A DNA stretch of 40,883 nt. Source: Phycisphaerales bacterium (GTDB lineage: Bacteria > Planctomycetota > Phycisphaerae > UBA1845 > Fen-1342). Positions within the stretch are counted from its first letter, which is position 1. The number at the start of each line of letters is the position of its first letter. The stretch covers positions 1 through 40,883 of the forward strand of contig JAEUIR010000012.1 in NCBI GenBank assembly GCA_016795025.1. The letters are read 5' to 3'. Below are positions 33,546 through 40,883 of this stretch, in pieces. The translations under genes and the position numbers were made by a program. The notes beneath the pieces are model-generated. The model ran no database searches. It saw nothing but the letters and a program-made list of their open reading frames with translations, and was not told the DNA's origin.

Positions 33546-34175
33546 TTATTTCAATTCGACGTTCCAATACGCATAGTCGAGGAAGTGCTTCCAACTCGCG
33601 TACTTGGTGTCGCTCAGCTTGATCGTCAGAATCGGGCTGCGCCGCGGACGGGCAGCCGCGCGGATCAGCTTCATGCCCGCTTGAACCGGGGTGCGCCCGC
33701 CCTTTTTCACATTGCAGCGCAAACAAGCGCAGACCACGTTTTCCCATGTTGTCTGGCCGCCCTGGGAGCGCGGAATGATGTGATCGACGCTCAGTTCGGT
33801 GGTGGCGAAGCGTTTGCCGCAATATTGGCACTTGTTCTGATCGCGGGCGTAAAGATTCCGGCGATTCAGCTTCACCGATGCCTGGGGCAGCCGGTCATAG
33901 CCGAAGAGGCGGATGATCTTCGGGACGGCAATCTGATAGCGCACGGTCCGGACCCAGTCGTGGGTATCCGGCTCGAACAGGTCGCGGGCCTGGCTGACTT
34001 CCACCCAGCTTTCAAAGTCGTACGACTGAAAGCGTCCGTCATCGACATGCACCACTTCAACCATGCGGCGATAGAGCATGCTGAGCGCGCGGCGCGCACT
34101 GACCACGCGAACCGCGAAATAAAGGCGGTTGAGGACGAGCACGCTGGTGGATAGAGAGCCGGCATCTGCAAACAT
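33546..34175 (-). CDS. HNH endonuclease family protein
   Basis: 209 residues. The N-terminal block VLVLNRLYFAVRVVSARRAL and VEVVHVDDGRFQSYDFESW is a planctomycete-typical extension. The HNH core follows: CQYCG (116-120), the DHIIPRSQGG catalytic segment (131-140), WENVVCACLRCN (144-155), where the two CxxC pairs hold a structural zinc. Such stand-alone HNH proteins may cut DNA in repair or act as housekeeping nucleases; the role is unknown. The ATG at 34175 directly follows ACTATATCTAGT, with no ribosome site, so the mRNA might have a very short leader. It is divergent from the TPR gene. Confidence 0.85.
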   Translation of the reverse strand: MFADAGSLSTSVLVLNRLYFAVRVVSARRALSMLYRRMVEVVHVDDGRFQSYDFESWVEVSQARDLFEPDTHDWVRTVRYQIAVPKIIRLFGYDRLPQASVKLNRRNLYARDQNKCQYCGKRFATTELSVDHIIPRSQGGQTTWENVVCACLRCNVKKGGRTPVQAGMKLIRAAARPRRSPILTIKLSDTKYASWKHFLDYAYWNVELK

Positions 34176-34308
34176 ACTAGATATAGTGTCTCCGGACCGC
34201 GTTCAGGTCATCTTAGCGCGTTGCGAATTTGCGATCAAGACAATTGTAGCGTACTCGCGCGATTCGTGCTTGCGGTCGGGAGCGCCAGACGCGATAACCA
34301 CCGAGAAT

Positions 34309-36945
34309 ATGACCGACGCAACGTCCATCACGCTCGCTGAGCGACACAATCGCCCGACGCGCCTGTATCTGCTACTCGGACTCGCGCTCGTGGCCGCGGT
34401 TTGGATCAGCGGCAGCCGGATGCTCGATGCCCCTTGGCAGAACGGTGACGAGTTCATGTTCATCGTCCGAAATCCGGATGTCACCGGCGACGGCGATGTC
34501 GCGCCGATGCCGGGCCGGCTGGTCGAGCTTTTCACGCGGACACATGAAGACCTGTATCAACCGGTTCCCATTGCGTTTTACGCGCTGCTGTGGACGATCT
34601 TCGGCGATTCGCCGTGGCAATTTCGGGCTGCCGATCTCGGGCTTCATGCGGTCAATGCAGTGTTGGTATGGTGGACGTTGATCGCTCTGCTTCGGCGACG
34701 ACAACAAGTCGCACCCGTTTTGTCAGCCGCATCGCGCGACGATGCGCTCCCAATCATGGCCTGGGGATTGGCCGTGCTCTGGGCGTTGCACCCGGCGCTC
34801 ATCAACGCTTACTCCGGCGACCTCGGCACGCCGCACATGCTTGCTGGTTTGTTTTGCCTGCTTTCGCTCCATGCGTTTTTGCGAGCCGACGGGGCCGCAA
34901 CCCCGATTGCGGCGGCGGCGTGGCTAATCGGATCGCTGGTTCTGCTGGCGTTTGCGAACGCATCCAAGCCCACCCCCGGCTGGCTGCTGCTCATCGCCGC
35001 TTTGCTCATGACGCGGTTCGTGCGTGTTCGGCCGATGCAGATTGCGTATTTTGCCGGCGTCGCGATTGTGTCATTGACATTCGCATACGTAACGATCAAA
35101 GCCGGGCAGGAGAGCAAGCTGCTCGAAGAGGCCGGTCGCGGCCTATTCGGCGACCCGGTTTCGCGGAGTTTGCTGGCGGCTTGGTATTACGTGAGAAATC
35201 TGTTCGTGCCGGCCTGGCTGTCGGCGTGGTACCTGCCCGACCCGGACACCGGCTGGACGCACCCACTCGTGCTGGTCGGTGGTTTGATTCTGGTTTCGAC
35301 AGTGGCAACCGCGCTCTGGGCGCTGCGCAGCCGCGAGACAGCGCTCGTGACGATTGGCCTGGCGTGGTATTGGGGCTTGCTGGGACCGGTACTCGGTTTC
35401 GTTGGGGCACGCGAGGCGATTGCGTTTGACCGCTATCTTTATCAACCGCTTCTGGCGGTGCTGCTGATCGCGGGAAGCCTGGTCATTTCCGCGGGGCGTC
35501 GGCACCAAGTCAAAGTCGCCGCCCTGATCCAATACCGCACGGGCGTGGCCGCGATGCTCATCGGCGCGGCTTGCCTGGCGTGGAACCGGGTTCCAGCTTC
35601 ACCCGATGACAGCCTTGTAGCCGTCGCGCGCAGCCCGATCCGCAAAGCGCAGCGCGTCGTTCGGATGAATCCGGGCGACCCGAGAGCGATGGAAATGCTG
35701 GCGGCTCAATATGACTTTTCGCGAAATCATGCGCTCCACGCGATCGACCGGCCCACCTCACCGATGCCCGCCGGCCTGTCGCCGCGGCAGTTTCAGTGGG
35801 AGTATTTCAACCAACAGCTACTCCTGACGCTGAAATCAGCCATCGCAACGTCCGATTTACCGCGATACTTCGCGACGACCGAAGATCGCGGTCAATTCCA
35901 CCGCCGAATGGCCAAATCATTCATGACCGCCGGCCTGCCCGACGAAACGCTCGCTCAAGCGCGCGAGGCGTACAAACTGGAACCGGAGGTTTACGGCTCC
36001 TGGCTCTGGATGGCGCGAGCGCTCACGGCGCTCGGCCGTTTCGATGAAGCCCGAGCGGCATACATCGGCGCGGAAGAGCGCGTGCCGAATGATCCGAAAA
36101 CCCGTGCGGTCCTCTACACTGAGACGGGAATTCTGTATTTAAGGCATCTTGACGACGCCGCGCAAGCTCTGCCGCGGCTTCGCGAAGCGCTGGCGACCGG
36201 GCAGGCAACATCCGTTGCGGCCTTGAACCTGGCTCGGGCCGAGATCCGGGCCGGCAGCGGCGCGGAGGGGGCGAATCTGCTCATGCGCGTGCTGGAGGCC
36301 GAGCCGCACAATCTTGAGGCCGCGCTTTCGCTGGGGGAATATCACCTGCGCAGTCACCATTGGGATGAGGCAAAGCGGCTTTTCTTAGTGTTACTGGAGC
36401 AGGCACCGACCAGCTTCGAGGCGTTGCTGGGCCTACAGGAGTGGGCGGCGCAGACGGGCAACTGGCAGCCTGCGCTCGAAGCATGGGAAACGGCCGCTCA
36501 TCAGACGGGAAACAACCGGGCCTATCGCGCGTTTCTGGTTTGGGCGCTGGCCTGTGCGAACGACCGCTCAGCGCTGGAGCGGGCGGACGAGTTGCTGGCG
36601 GTCGATCCGGAAAACGACGTAGCGCAGATGGCGAGGCTGTTGATGTTGGTGCGCGCCGAACAGTTTGAATCGGCGGCGGATTTCGCTCGGTCGCGTGCGC
36701 GCGGGGCCGGGGTACCCGGCAGCCGGATTGTCGAACGGTGTCGCTCGGTGCTGCGTGTGATGCGCGAGCGGGGCGAGCTCTTATCGGCGTCGCAAATTAT
36801 CGAGGCGTTGCTATGGTGGGAAACGGGCAGTCCGGCTCGCGCGGCGGCGCTACTGGATGAGTATCTCCAGTCCGGACCGGAGGCGTCGCTGAAGGCGCTG
36901 GCGGAGAGGGTGCGTGAGGAGTTTTCGACAGGCGACGGTCGATGA
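34309..36945 (+). CDS. Multi-pass membrane protein with C-terminal TPRs (TMTC/PMT-like)
   Basis: 878 residues. The N-terminal half has about ten membrane helices. The first periplasmic loop NGDEFMFIVRNPDVTGDGD matches the acidic loop of GT-C glycosyltransferases of the PMT/TMTC kind (DE followed by N-P). A later loop, FVGAREAIAFDRYLYQPLLAV, also fits that group. The C-terminal half, from about residue 500, is a run of tetratricopeptide repeats (e.g. LAQAREAYKLEPEVYGSWLW, AALSLGEYHLRSHHWDEAKR). It may transfer a lipid-linked sugar to exported proteins, as eukaryotic TMTCs do; this is inference. The ATG at 34309 opens the hydrophilic N-terminus; the frame is open from 34129, but that overlaps the divergent HNH gene. 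A terminator-like hairpin is found 160 bases downstream, after the candidate small RNA. Confidence 0.78.
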   Translation: MTDATSITLAERHNRPTRLYLLLGLALVAAVWISGSRMLDAPWQNGDEFMFIVRNPDVTGDGDVAPMPGRLVELFTRTHEDLYQPVPIAFYALLWTIFGDSPWQFRAADLGLHAVNAVLVWWTLIALLRRRQQVAPVLSAASRDDALPIMAWGLAVLWALHPALINAYSGDLGTPHMLAGLFCLLSLHAFLRADGAATPIAAAAWLIGSLVLLAFANASKPTPGWLLLIAALLMTRFVRVRPMQIAYFAGVAIVSLTFAYVTIKAGQESKLLEEAGRGLFGDPVSRSLLAAWYYVRNLFVPAWLSAWYLPDPDTGWTHPLVLVGGLILVSTVATALWALRSRETALVTIGLAWYWGLLGPVLGFVGAREAIAFDRYLYQPLLAVLLIAGSLVISAGRRHQVKVAALIQYRTGVAAMLIGAACLAWNRVPASPDDSLVAVARSPIRKAQRVVRMNPGDPRAMEMLAAQYDFSRNHALHAIDRPTSPMPAGLSPRQFQWEYFNQQLLLTLKSAIATSDLPRYFATTEDRGQFHRRMAKSFMTAGLPDETLAQAREAYKLEPEVYGSWLWMARALTALGRFDEARAAYIGAEERVPNDPKTRAVLYTETGILYLRHLDDAAQALPRLREALATGQATSVAALNLARAEIRAGSGAEGANLLMRVLEAEPHNLEAALSLGEYHLRSHHWDEAKRLFLVLLEQAPTSFEALLGLQEWAAQTGNWQPALEAWETAAHQTGNNRAYRAFLVWALACANDRSALERADELLAVDPENDVAQMARLLMLVRAEQFESAADFARSRARGAGVPGSRIVERCRSVLRVMRERGELLSASQIIEALLWWETGSPARAAALLDEYLQSGPEASLKALAERVREEFSTGDGR

Positions 36946-36991
36946 CTTGCGCTGGCTTGAAGAATTTTCTCAAAATTTACACAAAACCCTG

Positions 36992-37019
36992 TTGAATCAA
37001 TAGAAAGCGTCGATATACT
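36992..37019 (+). promoter_or_regulatory. Strong sigma-70 promoter for a candidate small RNA
   Basis: TTGAAT (36992-36997), a 16-base spacer and TATACT (37014-37019) lie in an AT-rich patch downstream of the TPR gene. The predicted start is G37026, exactly the first base of a pairing region that closes the putative RNA. Confidence 0.65.
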
Positions 37020-37025
37020 CATTCT

Positions 37026-37155
37026 GGAGCAACAGACAGAAATTTGAAAAAATTTCGGTCGTGTTCGTAAGCTCCTGATCCTTAACAAGTTGCTTCCACT
37101 CGCTGCGGCACCCTCAGACCGCGCCAATACCCCAAGGGTGCCGCACGCCTTTTTT
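37026..37155 (+). ncRNA. Candidate structured small RNA (about 130 nt), unknown class
   Basis: No open frame is present. Starting at the predicted transcription start, GGAGCAAC (37026-37033) can pair with GTTGCTTCC (37089-37097) with one bulge. Inside, GAC-A-GAAATTT, loop GAAA, AAATTTC-G-GTC (about 37035-37060) forms a 10-bp stem with one mismatch. The transcript would end at the intrinsic terminator hairpin 37104-37145 and its T-run. Promoter, closed stem, inner hairpin and terminator are all in register, which is unlikely by chance. I do not recognise it as 6S, SRP, tmRNA, RNase P RNA or a known riboswitch. It could act alone or be a leader upstream of the lyase gene, although the terminator is 340 bases before that gene. 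Confidence 0.55.
37104..37155 (+). terminator. Rho-independent terminator
   Basis: TGCGGCACCCT (37104-37114) and AGGGTGCCGCA (37135-37145) are perfectly complementary over 11 bases with a 20-base loop and are followed by CGCC and six Ts. One of the clearest terminators in the window. It ends the candidate small RNA and any read-through from the TPR gene. Confidence 0.8.
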
Positions 37156-37497
37156 ATACCCCTGCGAAAAATCGCGCATGTTCGCAAAATGTTCGCTCGT
37201 TCCGATCCGATTTTCGGCGGCGGAGTTGACAGGCGGTTCGCGGATTGTGGATGACTTGTCGTTGAACGCCGTGCGGTCTCGGGCGCGTCCATTTTTCATG
37301 CCGCGTCGTCGCTAACTGATCGCAAGCCAATCACTTAGAATTACTAGAATGGCGAGGGGCCGCGACCCGATTCGCGCCGCGCAAATGGCTGCGGAAACCA
37401 CGAGCGCCGGGGTGAAATTACGCTTGGCAGCCGCCTGATGTGGCATGCGGCTTGCCCGCCATCGTCAGGCCGAACGCCCCACAATTGGAGCCGATCG

Positions 37498-38853
<1,356 letters not shown>

Positions 38854-38959
38854 GCGGCGGTCGGTCTGATCGGGGTGCGATCGAAGCCGCCGGCGGATGG
38901 GGCGCTAGCGGCGGCAAAACGGGGTCGACGTATATTCCAAGCGAAAATAAGATTGCGCT

Positions 38960-40078
38960 ATGATTACCCGGCTGTATGTAAATAACTATCGTTGCCTTGT
39001 GGCCTTCGAAGCGAAGTTCGACTCGTTTGGCGTGCTGTGCGGGCCAAACGGGGCTGGCAAGAGTTCGGTGTTCGATGCCATCCGCCTTTTACGAAATCTC
39101 GGCACTGGTGACGGATTGCTTGGCGGAAGTGGCGAGCAAGACGTGCCGCAACTGGAGTTCACGAAGTGGCTCGCCAGCACGATACAGGAGTTCGAACTTA
39201 GCCTCAGCGTAGACGCGCATTCATTTGACTACGTGCTCCACATCGAACAGAAAGCGGACTTTGAGAAGCCGAGGGTATTTCGTGAGAAAGCCGTCTGTGA
39301 TGGGCAAACACTATTTGAACGCGAATTGGAAGGCGGCGTGCGGTTTGCCAAGGCGGATGGAAATCAGGCGAGTTTCCCGCTGGATTGGCGACAGGCGGCA
39401 CTGGCCGCGATACAGCCACGTGGAAGAACCATAGAGAAGCTGGCGCTACTTCAAGACGCAATAGCCAAGTTGCTGATTCTTCGCCCGAATCCGCGCACCA
39501 TGGAATCCGAGAGCAAGGCTGAGGCCAAGCACCCGGACTTGTCAATCGGCAACCTCACGTCGTGGTACCGCGCGTTGGCTCAAGAGCAGGATTGGACCGA
39601 CGTGCTGCGAGACGCATTGCATGAGGTTTGGCCGGATTTCCGGTCGTTCAAGCTCGTGGACGCCGGGTTGAACACAAAAGCGCTTCAGTTGCGATTTGAA
39701 GGCGAGGGCGGCAAACCCGTATTGCTGTATTTCGACCAACTTTCCGACGGGGAACGGGCGTTGATCGGACTTTACATGGTCAGGGCAGCTCTCGATACAG
39801 GTGCGGCACGAACGGTGTTGATCGACGAACCGGATAATTTTGTTGGATTGCCCGAGCTTCAGCCATGGGTGCTGTCGATGCGCGAGTTGCTGGATGAAAA
39901 CCATCAGCTCATCATGATCTCACATCATCCCGAGATTCTTTCGAATTCGGGAGAAGCAAACGGACGCTATTTGTGGCGCGACAATCACTCCGCTCCCACG
40001 CGAATCGGGCCACTGAGCATACCGGATGGGCTGACTGCGGGGGAAGCGATCGCGCGCGGGTGGGCCCGTGGCAAGTAG
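38960..40078 (+). CDS. AAA/ABC-type ATPase (OLD/RecF-like) of a two-gene cassette
   Basis: 372 residues. The N-terminus ITRLYVNNYRCLVAFEAKF is the opening strand pair of SMC/RecF/OLD-type ATPases. Walker A is GPNGAGKSS (28-36), the ABC signature LSDGE is at 261-265, Walker B TVLIDEPD at 285-292 and the switch histidine in SHHPE at 321-325, so all ATPase elements are present. The insert between Walker A and the signature is moderate in size. No nuclease domain is fused to it; instead the next gene, overlapping by 11 bases, has a TOPRIM-like pattern. Such ATPase + TOPRIM pairs (compare Gabija GajA, PARIS AriA/AriB, RloA/RloB) often protect against phages. Both genes lie between direct repeats of the lyase 3' end. 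Defence is an inference. Confidence 0.88.
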   Translation: MITRLYVNNYRCLVAFEAKFDSFGVLCGPNGAGKSSVFDAIRLLRNLGTGDGLLGGSGEQDVPQLEFTKWLASTIQEFELSLSVDAHSFDYVLHIEQKADFEKPRVFREKAVCDGQTLFERELEGGVRFAKADGNQASFPLDWRQAALAAIQPRGRTIEKLALLQDAIAKLLILRPNPRTMESESKAEAKHPDLSIGNLTSWYRALAQEQDWTDVLRDALHEVWPDFRSFKLVDAGLNTKALQLRFEGEGGKPVLLYFDQLSDGERALIGLYMVRAALDTGAARTVLIDEPDNFVGLPELQPWVLSMRELLDENHQLIMISHHPEILSNSGEANGRYLWRDNHSAPTRIGPLSIPDGLTAGEAIARGWARGK

Positions 40079-40634
40079 AACTCAGATCGTGTGCCTGTGC
40101 GAAGGTATGAAAGGCCGCAGCATCGATGGACCATTCATCAACCGGCTCATCAAGTCTTTGAAACCGGGATGGTTGCGCAACTCGGGCAGCAATGCCGTAC
40201 GCATTGTGGCCTGCGGCGGAAGGAAGGAACTAATCGAAAGGATGCCCGGGGAATTGCGAAGCTGCCTCAACGCCGGAGCGAATACAACGCTTATGGTGTG
40301 GGGCGACTGCGACGATGATTGCGCAGATGGCAACGCGCTCAAGACCAAGTTCTGGGAAGCGGCTCAACAGAACGGAGTTACGGAGGAGCAATTTTCCCGC
40401 GTCGTGTTCGCTTTCGCGAAAGATCGCCTGGAGAACTGGATCGAATTTCTCAACACCGGAACAACGGACGAATCCAAGGAGGGCGCGCGAGCGAAAAAGG
40501 ACCGCCTCGTAGCCGATGCCGCAAAAAAACTAGCAGAGCTGTGCAAAAAAGGAGCCGACGTACAAGACATGCCCAAGTCATTGCAATGGTCCTGCAAGAA
40601 TTGGAGAGCGCTTGCCGACCGCATGAAATCCTGA
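40068..40634 (+). CDS. TOPRIM-like small protein, partner of the ATPase
   Basis: 188 residues, GTG start overlapping the ATPase gene by 11 bases, so almost certainly co-translated. The beginning IVCLCEGMKGRSIDGPFI has the conserved Glu-Gly (E12-G13) of TOPRIM domains, and TLMVWGDCDDDC (Asp80-Asp84) supplies the DxDxD metal motif. KDRLENWIEFLN after that is like the helix following the acidic motif in OLD/RloB-type proteins. The C-terminal third is Lys/Ala-rich and helical. It may be the nuclease or effector controlled by the ATPase. It could also belong to the RloB or DUF4276 groups, which share this layout. Base use is more A-rich than in flanking genes (AAAAAAACTAG, AAAAAAGG), which suggests transfer. 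Confidence 0.75.
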   Translation: MASRTQIVCLCEGMKGRSIDGPFINRLIKSLKPGWLRNSGSNAVRIVACGGRKELIERMPGELRSCLNAGANTTLMVWGDCDDDCADGNALKTKFWEAAQQNGVTEEQFSRVVFAFAKDRLENWIEFLNTGTTDESKEGARAKKDRLVADAAKKLAELCKKGADVQDMPKSLQWSCKNWRALADRMKS

Positions 40635-40676
40635 GCCCATCATCAACCTGAGCCGGACCGCGTCACGTTCGACGGC

Positions 40677-40772
40677 ATGCGGCGCGAGCTGCGCGGGCTG
40701 GAGATTGTGTCGGAACCGGCGGCGCTGCGCCATTTCACGGCGCGGTTTCGAGAGGTCTGAGCGGCGGTCGGT
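40677..40772 (+). repeat. Direct repeat copy 2 (displaced 3' end of the lyase gene)
   Basis: Same orientation as 38770-38865, with five mismatches in 96. Read in the lyase frame it encodes MRRELRGLEIVSEPAALRHF and so on to the same stop; only one residue differs (Gly to Arg). Upstream of the repeat the frame no longer resembles the lyase. It marks the right boundary of the ATPase/TOPRIM cassette. Confidence 0.9.
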
Positions 40773-40780
40773 GAGTGTGA

Positions 40781-40883
40781 CTATTCTTCGTGGACACCGA
40801 ATTTCCAGCGATGATCCCACTCGTCGCTGTCCTGTAACGCCGTCAGCCCCAACACCGCTTGCGTGCCCGCAGGATCCCAGCGC
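40781..40883 (-). CDS. C-terminal end of a minus-strand gene (cut by the window edge)
   Basis: The minus-strand frame entering from the right edge reads RWDPAGTQAVLGLTALQDSD followed by EWDHRWKFGVHEE and stops at TAG (40783-40781). It has a protein-like composition and ends 9 bases from the direct repeat. Only 33 residues are visible, too few to identify. It converges with the cassette. Confidence 0.5.
   Translation of the reverse strand, partial: RWDPAGTQAVLGLTALQDSDEWDHRWKFGVHEE

Noticed and set aside
37180-37194. GTTC-N7-GTTC, resembling an alphaproteobacterial LexA box
   Set aside because: A single short match upstream of a lyase gene in a non-alphaproteobacterial setting, with no SOS gene adjacent. 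Likely chance.
36522-37292. 256-residue minus-strand open frame
   Set aside because: It runs across the end of the TPR gene, the small RNA and the terminator; Ser/Arg-rich and without motifs.

Overview
The window looks like chromosomal DNA from a GC-rich planctomycete, probably of the Phycisphaerae type (inference). The pointers are a DUF1800 protein, a PEP-CTERM protein, a DUF2089 regulator next to a small membrane protein, a pseudopilin with the [17 protein letters not shown] leader, a CRTAC1-like FG-GAP protein, and above all several secreted proteins ending in paired calcium-loop motifs of the form GDxNxDGxxNNFDIDPFV. No rRNA, tRNA or CRISPR array was seen.

Left part (1-12.3 kb), mostly housekeeping: a DUF1800 protein cut by the window edge; thioredoxin; an LL-diaminopimelate-type aminotransferase overlapping folK and a flavin-reductase-like gene; ispE coupled to a small BamE-like lipoprotein gene on the other strand; cmk overlapping plsC; a MATE exporter; a PEP-CTERM protein; and a minus-strand prmC-murA pair followed by a class I fructose-bisphosphate aldolase.

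Middle (12.4-25.6 kb), envelope and motility: an OprB-like porin whose signal peptide is interrupted by an in-frame TGA; two small exported proteins; an enolase-superfamily enzyme with a secreted esterase-like hydrolase; motA-motB with an unusual His/Gly-rich MotB N-terminus; an M16 peptidase; a membrane protein plus DUF2089 regulator preceded by four 16-bp tandem repeats; a large FG-GAP/ASPIC-UnbV protein; rsmG; and a ferredoxin-NADP reductase.

Right part (25.6-40.9 kb), accessory in character: a RAYT (Y1) transposase framed by REP-like palindromes; a cluster of surface proteins sharing the FDIDPFV pair (an NDNG-repeat lipoprotein, a beta-helix protein, a pseudopilin and a secreted protein); an HNH endonuclease; a TMTC-like membrane protein with TPRs; a candidate structured small RNA with its own promoter and terminator; a tryptophanase/tyrosine phenol-lyase; and then a two-gene ATPase + TOPRIM-like cassette lying between two 96-bp direct copies of the 3' end of the lyase gene. 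That cassette is the best candidate for a little-described, possibly defensive, mobile system. The small RNA and the interrupted porin signal peptide are the next most interesting observations.
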